Shown: piece after piece, positions 41,050 through 52,205 of the stretch | Position numbering within the stretch: position 1 is the stretch's first letter | Layout of the letters: the number at the start of each line of letters is the position of its first letter | Origin: Aradus depressus | Taxonomy: Eukaryota; Arthropoda; Insecta; Hemiptera; Aradidae | Assembly (NCBI GenBank): GCA_963662175.1 | Contig: OY759224.1 | Location: 9,350,550 to 9,414,549, forward strand | Length of the DNA stretch: 64,000 bases | Direction of reading: 5' to 3' | Translations under genes and position numbers: made by a program | The notes under the pieces: generated by a model | Told to the model about the DNA's origin: nothing | What the model saw: only the letters and a program-made list of their open reading frames with translations | The model's database searches: none

Positions 41050-41435
41050 TTTTTTTTATTTTTATTAGGGTTTAAAAGAGGGTGCCCTACCGGCGGAACT
41101 ACTGCGGCGATCGTCCCCAGCTCATCCTACAATGCCTGTGTCTGCTCCCGCCAGGAGACGACGAATCGGCAGAACATCGGGTAATCTGTTTCCGTTCCAC
41201 GATCTTGTCCCATGAATCAACTCCACCCTAGCTTGGTCGTACAGACCACATGTTCTGCAGTCTCGATACAGCCGCACGAACAGTTCGGGGTGTTCTTCCT
41301 GTAAAAGAAGAACAACTTGGAGTTGAAATCACCATAACCTGTTGAGTCAAGGCGTACCCGGACGTCCGGGAAGTATGCGTACGTCGTTCGGCCATCCAAG
41401 CATCGTGACCAACGTAGTTGCCATTTTTTGCACAA
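41050..41435 (-). mobile_element. 5'-truncated LINE tail with TSD
   Basis: A 13-bp TSD, tgtgtttcatatc (41037-41049 and 41436-41448), flanks it, and the A-rich 3' tail lies at the left as T7-ATTTTTATT. Minus-strand reading: KKWQLRWSRCLDGRTTYAYF, PDVRVRLDSTGYGDFNSKLF and then NTPNCSCGCIETAEHVVC, a LINE C-terminal domain with C-x-C-x(n)-H-x(3)-C. GC content is clearly higher than the surroundings. Stops follow at about 41217. It is a classic target-primed, 5'-truncated insertion. Confidence 0.85.
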
Positions 41436-41515
41436 TGTGTTTCATATCCAAAAACATTATTTGATACAAAGTTTTCATTTTTATTTTTTGGGCAGAGTTC
41501 CTCCACACCTTAAAG

Positions 41516-42068
41516 TGGCGTTTTAATAGTCGCAGTTTTTTGGCGCTGCTTAGAACCGGATAAGCCTCTTGCGTCGGCAGGAACGCGCAACTGAAACACG
41601 TTGCGGATTTGTGTTTTCCTCTAACTGAAAATGCGGGAGCATAAACTATTCAGTGCTTTCAAGAGCTCTGTTCAAGCAATTTTCACTCATTTTATCTCAA
41701 TAACGAATCGCTTAGGAGAAAAGAAAAGGAAACTGCTTGGATTGCTGATAGCTAAGCAGATGATGGATGATGAAGAAGAGGATTACGTTCGATATGTTTT
41801 TGGATCGAGAGGACGAAGGTCTGTTTAAACTACTGACTAACAACCACTTAAACTTTTGAAATAGAACTGGCCCTTGTTGTGCTGCGTACTGCATAATAGA
41901 CCCGAACAAACTGTGAGCCAGTCCACCTGTCAGGACGTGAAACGCTGACATACAAAATGCTCTGTAGGAAAACAAACCCATTACTTTCTTTGTGTTGGGT
42001 CCCCTGCGCATTACGTTGGACGTATTTCGCACTACGCAGTGCAAAAAAACTACAACTAGGAAAACGCG
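41516..42068. mobile_element. TIR DNA element with 8-bp TSD
   Basis: TSD ccttaaag at 41508-41515 and 42069-42076; the uninterrupted target is preserved in the copy at about 5205. Ends tggcgttttaatagtcgcag and, reversed, cgcgttttcctagttgtag share an imperfect TIR with TTTTTTGGCGCTGC-like sequence inside. An 8-bp TSD fits hAT or P. It holds a 65-codon frame (41631-41828, QMMDDEEEDYVRYVF) of unknown role. Confidence 0.75.
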
Positions 42069-42125
42069 CCTTAAAGGTCAGTCGAATGTACGTTATGTTT
42101 AAACATGATTTTTCACTACTTGTTT

Positions 42126-42608
42126 TAAATTTATTTTACTTCTGAAATAAGAAGGTCTGTAAGTATTTGTCTGCTGCATTATATGACAAGAGAGAAAAGG
42201 ATAATAACGTCTGGAGAATTGATCTTTTCTGTAGAGTCGGATTTTATGTCCACCAAAGCGATATAAGAGCGCTCTGCTAATAGGCCATACAACCCCGAAG
42301 TTGAAGCCCGGGCATTAGTCACGAAAAGAAACCCGGAATTAAAAAACGTGCAATAAAAGGCCAAAACATGCAAAAATGTGCAAAAAGAAATAAAATCCTG
42401 CCATTAACTGAATATAAATTGTAAATTAAATATCTCTTTTTTAAGCATAAAATTGGGTAGGGTTTAAAAATAAATCTATAAAATAAAAAGTCTAAAATAA
42501 TTTATTTTTACAATTTATAAAAAATATTTACTGAAAACACAATTTTCTTTTTACCTCCATGTTGTAATTACAAAAGCATAAAAGAAGTACCAGATATAAG
42601 TAATAATA
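42126..42608. other. AT-rich stretch with a degraded SINE 3' part
   Basis: 42232-42325 matches the SINE body end: tagagtcggattttatgtcc, gagcgctctg, gcccgggcattagtcac. The rest is AT-rich and unassigned. Confidence 0.5.
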
Positions 42609-43753
42609 CAAAACAGTTCACCACTAGGGGGGAGGCTAATAAGAAAAACTCTAATAACTGCCGTTGTAGTGATAATAATTCAAAATCCCGTAAGGGCGAG
42701 ACTTATTAATTTCAGGGAAGGGGGGATCAGAGGATTGGCTAAACTCAAAAACCCTTAATAATAGACGATGTAATGAATGAATCGACACAAGAAGAAAACT
42801 ATTGATTATTAGCGAGAGAACGAAAACTTAATTAATTCATGTTGGGGAAGTACATTGCTTCTGATCAACAGACAACTTTTTTTTAACAGGGAGGTAGAAA
42901 AACCATGAGTACGTCGTCCTTTGGATGGAAAATTAAGCAATGATCAAGTGTCTCTTACTACGTCCCTGTCATCAATTTTATTATATGCGACCAGCAGCCC
43001 AAGATAAAAAAAAAACCCAGATGTCTATCTGAGCTTAACAAGGCTGAAAACGAACCAGTAAAAAAGATGAGATACTCATGCTTAAATTCACATTGAGACA
43101 ATATAGTGGAGCATCAATGAACTGTTGGGAACATGAATGCTCTGATAAGACGTGAGGACCTCTTCATTAGGGCTAACTTTGTTCTTTATCTGTCTCCTTC
43201 CATTTTTTTTTCCTTATTGCCTTCTTCTGCTCGTTGGAAGCATAATTAATGCGCAGAATAGCTCCAAATGATGTGCGCAGGCTCACCTGGTGTTTTTCAC
43301 CTCCTCTTCTCCTGTTTCCGTTCTCTGTATTACTGTCCATTTTCGCCCTCCATTTTGACATTTTACATGTTAATTCACACTGAAATATACCAATTCAACT
43401 TCCTTCCAGAAGCAAGATAGATTTAAATTAATATGTTAATTATGTATTTTGTACGTTGTTTAAGTTATTACATTTTGGTTAACCTATAACCTCCGCTATA
43501 TTAACATATATTTCTTATTAATTCTTCTAATAGGAACTCAAAACGCAATTCAACACTTCTAGGGCATCCTGAGGACGTTGGCCGGATGTTCCTACTGTCC
43601 TGGAAATCAACCACGCATTTATAAGAATAATAGTGGACTAAAGACCTTTTGGAGCAGTCATGAAGAGAAATAACAATGAATAATAAGACAGTCAAAGATG
43701 TTCCTTGGTTCCTGAACTCTTCTCTGAAGTTTTCACAGGACACTGTCCATAGT

Positions 43754-45664
43754 AGGGATGGGCTATAGTCGATAGTTTGTCACTATCCACTAGTCCAATA
43801 TTATAGGCGGAAAATTATCGATAGTATCGATAATTTGGTAAGTTCCCGCTTTTCATGCAAAATACTTTCCAATTATGATATGACTATTTTATTTGTATTT
43901 TTTCATGTACATCTACCTAATTTAAATTATTCTATGTTATGGAGGATGAAAATTTGTATTCTCCTTTGATATTTAATATCAATCGAATAAGTAATTGTTC
44001 TTTCAAATCGAACTTTTGTTTTGAAAATAACATTTTCTGTCGAAAATAATCGCATTAAGTATAACTCTTGGCAAGAATATTAACACATTATATTTTTATT
44101 TATTTATATTTTTTCAAATAGCTATTTGCAACTGTATACAAATAAATACAACAAGCAAATGTGCTAATAAAGAGGTAATGGCAATGTCAAAATGTCATGA
44201 GGGGAGAAATCACCCAGTGGTGACACTCCCTAGTCACTGTTTTTCTCTCGTTTATAGCTAATCACTGTCACTGTCACTGCTTCTGCTCAGGAGGTCTCTA
44301 AGCCATTGACGCTTAAGCCGTCGTTGGGGAAGTATGGCAGAATGGAGAGGACTAGAGGATTATTGTGGGAACTAAGAAAGGAAAATAATTTTTTATACTT
44401 GGATTTAGCGACTTCAGTGATGAAAGGTACGTTAGCAATGTACCGTAACACATTAAATAAAGTTCAAAAACACTTATTGCAGATAATCATAAGACAATGA
44501 AGTAGGTACAATGTCATAAGATTCAACAACTTATATAAAACAATATATCAAAAAATTAATTACCATTTAACGAAAAATGCAGGGTCACTATCGATATTAA
44601 TTTCCCTTCATACGGATACGTTTTGAAGATAGTTATTTATAACTTTTACTTTGATGATGGGAAAAGTGCTAAATGTACTTTGTGCAAAGTTTTATTCAAA
44701 ACTAGTTGCAACACATCCAGTTTGAGGGATCACCTCTTGAGACGCCACCAAGAAACTTATAAACCGGCACCCAAGACCAAACAACCCACTGCAGAAGCTG
44801 CATCACTGTCTACTGTTCCATAAAGTTTTACAAATGCATTTTTCGTTAAATGGTAATTAATTTTTTGATATATTGTTTTATATAAGTTGTTGAATCTTAT
44901 GACATTGTACCTACTTCATTGTCTTATGATTATCTGCAATAAGTGTTTTTGAACTTTATTTAATGTGTTACGGTACATTGCTAACGTACCTTTCATCACT
45001 GAAGTCGCTAAATCCAAGTATAAAAAATTATTTTCCTTTCTTAGTTCCCACAATAATCCTCTAGTCCTCTCCATTCTGCCATACTTCCCCAACGACGGCT
45101 TAAGCGTCAATGGCTTAGAGACCTCCTGAGCAGAAGCAGTGACAGTGACAGTGATTAGCTATAAACGAGAGAAAAACAGTGACTAGGGAGTGTCACCACT
45201 GGGTGATTTCTCCCCTCATGACATTTTGACATTGCCATTACCTCTTTATTAGCACATTTGCTTGTTGTATTTATTTGTATACAGTTGCAAATAGCTATTT
45301 GAAAAAATATAAATAAATAAAAATATAATGTGTTAATATTCTTGCCAAGAGTTATACTTAATGCGATTATTTTCGACAGAAAATGTTATTTTCAAAACAA
45401 AAGTTCGATTTGAAAGAACAATTACTTATTCGATTGATATTAAATATCAAAGGAGAATACAAATTTTCATCCTCCATAACATAGAATAATTTAAATTAGG
45501 TAGATGTACATGAAAAAATACAAATAAAATAGTCATATCATAATTGGAAAGTATTTTGCATGAAAAGCGGGAACTTACCAAATTATCGATACTATCGATA
45601 ATTTTCCGCCTATAATATTGGACTAGTGGATAGTGACAAACTATCGACTATAGCCCATCCCTAC
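43754..45664. mobile_element. hAT-like terminus present in both palindrome arms
   Basis: tagggatgggctatagtcga starts at 43754 and its mirror ends at 45664. Such a terminus, followed by about 850 bp and then a BED finger, is the layout of a hAT 5' end. Because bases beyond it are also mirrored (gtccatag / ctatggac), the two ends do not have a direct 8-bp TSD. The inverted duplication therefore includes flanking DNA and happened after insertion. No hAT 3' end or transposase core is present. Confidence 0.55.
44623..44823 (+). pseudogene. BED-type zinc finger fragment in the palindrome spacer
   Basis: A 66-codon frame, in the only non-mirrored part of the palindrome. It reads NFYFDDGKSAKCTLCKVLFK, then TSCNTSSLRDHLLRRHQETY and a proline/threonine-rich tail. 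The finger is complete: C-x-x-C, then H-x(4)-H in LRDHLLRRH. This is the DNA-binding N-terminus of hAT transposases and of host proteins derived from them. It stops after about 65 residues where the mirrored arm begins, so only the finger and linker remain. A single-finger peptide could still bind hAT ends, but expression is unknown. Confidence 0.75.
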
Positions 45665-46821
45665 TATGGACAGTGTCCTGTGAAAACTTCAGAGAAGAGT
45701 TCAGGAACCAAGGAACATCTTTGACTGTCTTATTATTCATTGTTATTTCTCTTCATGACTGCTCCAAAAGGTCTTTAGTCCACTATTATTCTTATAAATG
45801 CGTGGTTGATTTCCAGGACAGTAGGAACATCCGGCCAACGTCCTCAGGATGCCCTAGAAGTGTTGAATTGCGTTTTGAGTTCCTATTAGAAGAATTAATA
45901 AGAAATATATGTTAATATAGCGGAGGTTATAGGTTAACCAAAATGTAATAACTTAAACAACGTACAAAATACATAATTAACATATTAATTTAAATCTATC
46001 TTGCTTCTGGAAGGAAGTTGAATTGGTATATTTCAGTGTGAATTAACATGTAAAATGTCAAAATGGAGGGCGAAAATGGACAGTAATACAGAGAACGGAA
46101 ACAGGAGAAGAGGAGGTGAAAAACACCAGGTGAGCCTGCGCACATCATTTGGAGCTATTCTGCGCATTAATTATGCTTCCAACGAGCAGAAGAAGGCAAT
46201 AAGGAAAAAAAAATGGAAGGAGACAGATAAAGAACAAAGTTAGCCCTAATGAAGAGGTCCTCACGTCTTATCAGAGCATTCATGTTCCCAACAGTTCATT
46301 GATGCTCCACTATATTGTCTCAATGTGAATTTAAGCATGAGTATCTCATCTTTTTTACTGGTTCGTTTTCAGCCTTGTTAAGCTCAGATAGACATCTGGG
46401 TTTTTTTTTTATCTTGGGCTGCTGGTCGCATATAATAAAATTGATGACAGGGACGTAGTAAGAGACACTTGATCATTGCTTAATTTTCCATCCAAAGGAC
46501 GACGTACTCATGGTTTTTCTACCTCCCTGTTAAAAAAAAGTTGTCTGTTGATCAGAAGCAATGTACTTCCCCAACATGAATTAATTAAGTTTTCGTTCTC
46601 TCGCTAATAATCAATAGTTTTCTTCTTGTGTCGATTCATTCATTACATCGTCTATTATTAAGGGTTTTTGAGTTTAACCAATCCTCTGATCCCCCCTTCC
46701 CTTCGGCCGATTCTGCTGAAAATTAATGTCTCGCCCTTACGGGATTTTGAATTATTATCACTACAACGGCAGTTATTAGAGTTTTTCTTATTAGCCTCCC
46801 CCCTAGTGGTGAACTGTTTTG

Positions 46822-47600
46822 GAAGGAGAGTCATCTGTAAAATCGTGGTTGGTATAAAAAAAAGTCCTGCAATGGCTACATCACATATTTTTCATTCGAT
46901 TGTAATAGAAGTTCATTTTATCATTCTGGAAACCGCCAAAAGTCCAATTTTGCGCCAAAAGTCCATCTTATAGCGGTCTTTTTGTAAATGTTTTTGTTAT
47001 CCAAAAATTAAGTTCTGAAAAAAAAAAACTTGAGTATGAAAAAAGAGGGGATGAGGAGGGGTGGTTATGATCTAGAGACTATGTGGTAATTGTTGTGGTT
47101 AATTAGATGGTGGGGCTCATCTGCCCCAGTGGAGAGTAATTACCCAGACACCCTTTTAGTTGTATTACATCTCAACAACAAACAAGGCTGTACTGTTTTT
47201 CGGATCCATTTTATAAATGAGATCAGTATATTTTCTGTACAGTCTTAAATCATAATCTCCTTCAAAAAAAAGTTTTCGGTGACTCACCGGCTATGTATCT
47301 ACTTCTAATTTCAAAACCAATTCTGGCACATTCTGGTCAATGTTGAAATTTTGATTTTTTTTTTTTTTTTTGTGTATGTACGATGCATATTAGCCATGGC
47401 TCTTACGTTTCGTTATTTATTTATGTCTTTATCGTTTTTTTTTTTTTCATAATTTTATATACAGTTTTGCTATTGACATTTTAAAAAATAAATGAATAAC
47501 ATTAAATACGATATTATCCCTGGGTACATATCTATGTATATATTTATCCACTATTATAACAATTTTTTAAATAAAATTTGGTAAAATAAAAATTTTTTAG
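46822..47600. other. Unassigned AT-rich sequence
   Basis: No gene. ccgccaaaagtccaattttg followed by gcgccaaaagtccatct (46932-46970) is a short tandem pair. T-runs at 47354-47370 and 47437-47448. Confidence 0.3.
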
Positions 47601-47603
47601 CTT

Positions 47604-47924
47604 AGGTTTTATGACTCATGGCCGGGCTTTAACTACGAGGTCATATCGCCTACTACCAGAGCGTTATTTCGTCACTCTGGTGGACATGAGCCCGACTCTA
47701 CTATGGGAGTCCTAAATTTTGCCTTCCCTAAATTTTTATTCTCCTAGAGTAGGGGTCTTTAACGAATACCTGACATCGTACAGGCTCGGGACCATCGGAA
47801 GGACGGCGTGCTTAAGTTTATGTTACCTCTCAGATAAAATAAACTAAGGGCCTCGGTCGGGTTTCGAGCCCACGATCTTGAGCTCAGAAGACAAGCACGC
47901 ATACCACTGAGCTACTGGCGCCTC
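47604..47924 (-). mobile_element. tRNA-derived SINE
   Basis: Reverse copy: ttaggttttatgactcatgg at the left, tRNA head at the right (gggtttcgagccc, ccactgagctactgg). About 20 bp are missing from the body near 47797. Confidence 0.9.
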
Positions 47925-48309
47925 TAAAAAGTTTATATATATAAATATAAAATGCTTTGTCTGTGCGATATTTTGGTGGCCTTGAAAAATAAGTCTTTAC
48001 TAGTATTTTTAGGATTGTTTCTTCATTTTTTTAAGAAAAAAAAATTAAAAAATGAAAAATATTATATTATATGAATACATTTTAATGAAGTTTTTAAACA
48101 AAATGCTACTAGTCCATCTTTGTACATATATTTATTCACTATTTAATTTTATTACTTCACTCCTAACAGCTATTTTTATACAAATAATAATAATTGATTT
48201 TATAATATATTAATAATTAGGACAGCATCTTATAATTTTCCGCGAATTTGCGCGAAAAGGGAAGAGGGGATCACAGGTGAGGGGTCGACATAACTGCCGG
48301 TGTAATGAA
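47925..48309. other. AT-rich non-coding stretch
   Basis: No gene; a short repeat R end at 48245-48310 (gggatcacaggtgaggggtc, gccggtgtaatgaatgg). Confidence 0.35.
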
Positions 48310-48544
48310 TGGCTGATGTCGTGAGAAGTGATTATTTCACAGGTTGTAAAATAAGATTAGTCTGACCTCTCACACATTTTTATTTGAATTAGCTAGCGGG
48401 CTTTCGAGGTTGCCCTCATCATCAGGTAGTCTACAAAAGAAATCATCCTTAAGCAACAAACACAAAAACCAAAAAACAAGTTCTGTTGGTAACAATCATA
48501 ATATTTAAAGGCAACAAAGATTTAAATAAATATAAATACATTAA
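48310..48544 (-). mobile_element. Hammerhead element copy, AGCCGGCU family
   Basis: Tail gctgatgtcgtgagaagtga and cacaggttgtaaaataagat at the left, ribozyme at 48393-48432, upstream part matching 34146-34255. It abuts a SINE on the right. Confidence 0.75.
48393..48432 (-). ncRNA. Hammerhead ribozyme, AGCCGGCU family
   Basis: Minus strand: CTGATGA (48425-48419), GAGG/CCTC with a GCAA loop, GAAA, stem III AGCCCGCT (one change), cleavage A. Core complete. Confidence 0.8.
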
Positions 48545-48868
48545 GAGGGCTCCGGTAGCTCAGTGATATGCGTGCTTGCCTTCTGAGCTGAAGAACGTGG
48601 GTGTGATCTGGGAGGGAAAATAAACTTAAGCACGCCGTCCTTCGGAAGGGACGTTAAGCGATGGTCCCGAGCCCGTACGATGTCAAGAACTCGTTAAAGA
48701 CTTCTACCTTAGGTGAATAAAAATTTAGGGTAGGTAAAATGTAGGACTCCCACAGTAGAGTCGGGCTCATGTCCACCAGAGTGACGAAAGAACGCTCTGG
48801 TAGTAGGCGATATGACCTCGTAGTTAAAGCCCGAGCATGAGTCATAAAACCTAATCTAACCTAACCTA
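48545..48868 (+). mobile_element. tRNA-derived SINE, head partly deleted
   Basis: A box tagctcagtgatatg is present; the B-box region is deleted (gaacgtgggtgtgatctggg). Body complete; tail ctaatctaacctaaccta. It immediately precedes the LINE at 48.9 kb. Confidence 0.9.
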
Positions 48869-48899
48869 TTAATTATTTTAATGTGTGTAATAATTTACA

Positions 48900-50745
48900 T
48901 AACAATGCAAACTCGACAACTTCCGGCACCAACAATTTCAGTCATTCTTGTCAGACATTCACCCCATGGACAATAGTTTATGGAAGGTAACAAAAAGGCT
49001 ATTGAAGTCTGCATCTATTATTCCAAGTTTAGTGGTCAATGGACTTCCTGTAATATCAGAAGAGGAAAAATGTGAGGTATTCGCTGAATATCTAGAGAAA
49101 AGCTTTTCCACTGAGGAGCATATCAAACTAAATGCAGTCGAGGAACAGTTCTTGGAAGCTCCAATCCAGTCGTGTGGGCTGCCACTCCAGTTCACAACTC
49201 CTCAAGAAATATCGTATATCATAAATAAAATCAAAATTCGAAAATCTCCAGGACATGATCTTATCCCGCCTATAGTGCTAAAAAACCTTCCCTCTAAAGG
49301 TCTTATGGCGTTAACTACCATCTTTAATAGTTGTCTCAGGGCCGGTTATTTTCCAAAAATCTGGAAACACTCTGAAATTATAATTATTCCTAAGCCCCAT
49401 AAAAACCCGAAACTGTTAGAAAGCTACCGCCCTATAAGTTTGCTACCAGTTCTAGGAAAGGTTTTTGAAACTGTTATCAAAGAGCGCTTCCTTCAGTTCC
49501 TTGAGCAAAATGACATTATTCCAGCTGCTCAATTTGGTTTCAGAAAGTACCACTCGACCGTTCATCAACTGGCTAGGCTTAATGAATTTATTGTGAAAGG
49601 ATTTGAACATAAACAACACACTATAGCTGTCTTTCTAGATTTCAAACAGGCCTTCGACAAAGTCTGGCACCATGGACTTTGCTATAAACTTAAAAAGGCA
49701 GGTTTATCGAGGTATCTTTTTGAAATCCTATGTTCTTTTCTCAACAACAGAACATTTCAGGTGAGAGTTCATAACAGTCTCTCCTCCGTTAAAAATGTAA
49801 AGGCCGGTCGGTACTCCACAAGGCTCGGTGTTGTCCCCGTTACTTTTTAACTTCTACGTACATGACATGCCCCACACTGGCGCAACTTCATATGCACAAT
49901 TCGCAGATGACACAACCTTGTTTTATCAGGATCAGGACATTATCAGTGCAAAAAACGAGTTGCAAGCTGCAATTAATGAACTGTCCCATTACTTCAATAA
50001 ATGGGGCATAGTACTAAATGTACAAAAGTGTGAGGCCAAGAGTTTCACCCTAAGAAGACCTCAGGACCCGGGGAAGCTGGTCGTGGACATGAAGGAACTC
50101 GACTGGAACCCCAGTGAGGATTCCGTCAAGTACCTAGGGCTCTATCTTGATAGGAGGCTCTCCTGGAAGATACACATCAACAAGAAGCTTTCTGAAGCCT
50201 ATGCACGACTTTCCATGCTGTACCCTTTGATGAACAGGAAGTCCAACCTCAAGCCCGACAACTGCCTCCTACTTTACAAAACCATTCTCCGGCCGCTCGT
50301 AACCTACGGGTGTGAAGTTTGGGGCTCTGCTTCTCCAACTAAACGAAAAAGAATCCAGGTGTTCCAAAACAAAATCTTAAGAATGGCTGTGAACTCTCCG
50401 TGGTTTGTTAGAAACTCTCAGCTTCACCACGACCTGGACCTCCCTTCTATAGATGAGTTTATCCATTCCAAATTCCTCAGATACTATGACAGGCTGACCA
50501 TTGTTCCGGGTGCCACTACGTACAACATTGGACAACCCACCACTACCAGACGCCTCAAACCCAGACTCCTCCAAGACACATTACGCTAATAGCTTTTCCC
50601 GTTATTTTTCAAATCCCATTTCAATTATTTCAAATTATTAGTTAAGGGAAACTCAATTTTGCGAAGATCCCTCATGTGTATATATATTATGTTATCCGCA
50701 CCATGTATAACATACTTCTTGTTGATCTGGTGAAATAAAGAATAA
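48900..50745 (+). pseudogene. Jockey-like LINE, reverse transcriptase region, one frameshift
   Basis: ORF2 from its RT region to the C-terminus. The first segment (48948-49850) reads LSDIHPMDNSLWKVTKRLLK, KSPGHDLIPPIVLKNL, LESYRPISLLPVLGKVFE, FGFRKYHSTVHQLARL and VFLDFKQAFDKVWHHGL, which are the early RT motifs with the first catalytic Asp. A one-base shift near 49805 follows, where AG.TPQGSVLSPLLFNFY is expected. The second segment (to 50589) contains the catalytic FADD box in YAQFADDTTLF, KYLGLYLDRRLSW and LRPLVTYGCEVWGSAS, ending LLQDTLR. The endonuclease and ORF1 are missing on the 5' side. The 3' UTR has AATAAAG near 50735. This is the longest LINE piece in the window and, apart from truncation, has one visible lesion. 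Confidence 0.88.
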
Positions 50746-51150
50746 ACATTATAACTAGTTGATTAATTCGCGTAGTGGGGAAGTGCATTGACGGTGAATT
50801 ACCGACGAATGTGATTCTCTACGTATCTCGAGATTATCTTATTCTGAGGGGTTTAAGCTCCTAAAGCCCCTTTCATATTTTTGTCCACCATGATCTCAGT
50901 TAATCGTATTAAGTCAAATATTTTCTTTGAGAAGACACTACCTACGGACCCCACCCCATGTTGACCTGGGCTCTGTCCACAAATTTGACTAATCATGTCG
51001 AGTTGTGTATACAGTGGACCCTCTCTATATTTGAATGACAAACACAACCTTAAAACAAATATTTCTTGATCCACATCTCATTTTTTGCCCATGACTGTTG
51101 ATAGATGTACATCACTGCCGTCTGTTCTCTCCCTGACAAGAGTTCTGACT
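50746..51150. other. Repeat R fragment and unassigned sequence
   Basis: gttgattaattcgcgtagtg, ggggaagtgcattgacggtg at 50757-50800 belongs to family R. The rest is unassigned. Confidence 0.4.
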
Positions 51151-51415
51151 TAATTATTATATTGATTTTTCCGGCATTTTTTCCGGGGGTGTCTTCTTCC
51201 ACATCCCTTCTTCTGGTCACCATGAACCAATATTTCGGGACACTTCCACATCCCTTCTTCTGGTCACTATGAACCAAATTTCGGGACACTTCCACATCCC
51301 ATCTTCTGGTCATTATGAACCTCGTTCGAAGAAGGAGCGTGAAAGTGTCCCGAATTATTGTCCAAAAAAAAGACACCTCTGGAAAAAATGCCGGAAAAAA
51401 TCAACATATTAACAT
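51150..51415. mobile_element. Inverted-repeat unit with internal tandem repeats
   Basis: ttgatttttccggcattttt (about 51164) and its complement (ending about 51404) form an imperfect TIR of about 38 bp continuing into gtgtctt. Inside are three to four copies of a 45-bp unit with cttccacatcccttcttctg and gtcactatgaacca. Confidence 0.6.
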
Positions 51416-51747
51416 TCCAGAAAAGTTCAAGTAACACATTAATTAATATAATTGATTAAAGGGTCAAGATAATGAGGGCTCCTCTCTCTCTACGTCACAA
51501 AGAACGTAGGTACCTAAAAAAAAAGAAGCGAAATCTTAATCGATATTTCGTGCTGGGGAAGTACATGGTGATTCATTTACTTTATTTTATATTTATCCAG
51601 TCTTTTTATATCAAGAATCTACGTTTGAATCATTATTTTTTATTATTTATTTATTATGTATTTTTATTAAAATTGTATTTATTTATATATACATATTATA
51701 ATTGTTATTGCTATTTTCTTTTCTTTCTCTTTTCTATATTTCGCACA

Positions 51748-51795
51748 TTGTGACCTGAGGAAAGGACTTAAGAACGTCCCGAAATGTCGTCGGAA
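51748..51795 (+). ncRNA. Hammerhead ribozyme, GGGACGU family
   Basis: CTGAGGA (51755-51761), stem II GGAC/GTCC around a TTAAGAAC-type loop, GAAA present, then TGTCGTC where stem III is expected. Core complete; stem III altered. Confidence 0.7.
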
Positions 51796-51938
51796 AAATT
51801 CACTTCCGGGAAGGTTATAAAAAATTATTATCTTAATTTTAATTTAATTAAAAAATATGTCTACTGTATTTATTATATATTTTACCTACTGTTTAATATT
51901 ATTATTTTATTACTTGTGATATTCTATATAATTGTAAA

Positions 51939-52141
51939 GAGAGCGCCAGTAGCTCAGTGATATGCATGCCTGCCTTCGTAGCTCAAGAACGTGGGTTGGA
52001 AACCCGACCGAGGCCCTTAGTTTATTTTATCTGGGAGGTAGAATAAACTTAAACACGCCGTCCTTCGGGTAGGACGTTAAGCGATGGTCCCGAGCCTGTA
52101 CGATGTCAGGTACTCAAAGACCCCTGCCCTAGGTGAATAAT
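51939..52141 (+). mobile_element. SINE, 3' truncated
   Basis: tRNA head (gagcgccagtagctcagtga, gggttggaaaccc) and body up to ccctgccctaggtgaataat; the remaining body and tail are lost. Inserted in a hammerhead element. Confidence 0.85.
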
Positions 52142-52205
52142 CATATTCTTATGACGTATCCTATTACCATGTTATAGTATAACGGAAATAAATATTGTTC
52201 TTATT

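Larger units (their letters stand above)
40966..42125 (+). mobile_element. Hammerhead-element 5' region, GGGACGU family, copy D, twice interrupted
   Basis: Segments 40966-41049, 41437-41515 and 42069-42095 together match 21660-21835 in order (gaggaaaccctttacatgga, ctcaaaaagaataaaataat, ttgggcagagttcctccaca, ggtcagtcgaatgtacgtta). The two interruptions are a LINE tail and a TIR element. The ribozyme part is not present. Confidence 0.8.
42609..46821. repeat. 4.2-kb near-identical palindrome (arms about 1.97 kb, spacer 252 bp)
   Basis: Left arm 42609-44582 and right arm 44835-46821 are reverse complements, centred near 44708. Three pairs of open frames are identical between the arms (for example 43173-43361 and 46055-46243). 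Differences are few: the right arm has about 14 bp (cggccgattctgct region near 46705) missing from the left, and there is a T/C change near 42768. The arms hold repeat R, a degraded SINE piece (42887-42955 and its mirror), LINE-like remnants (43501-43743 and mirror) and a hAT 5' end. Confidence 0.92.
51590..52205 (+). mobile_element. Hammerhead element, GGGACGU family, copy C
   Basis: Ribozyme at 51748-51795, downstream region, and the 3' terminal motif gacgtatcctattaccatgt with cggaaataaat at 52152-52195, as in copy B. A SINE interrupts it at 51939-52141. Confidence 0.7.
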
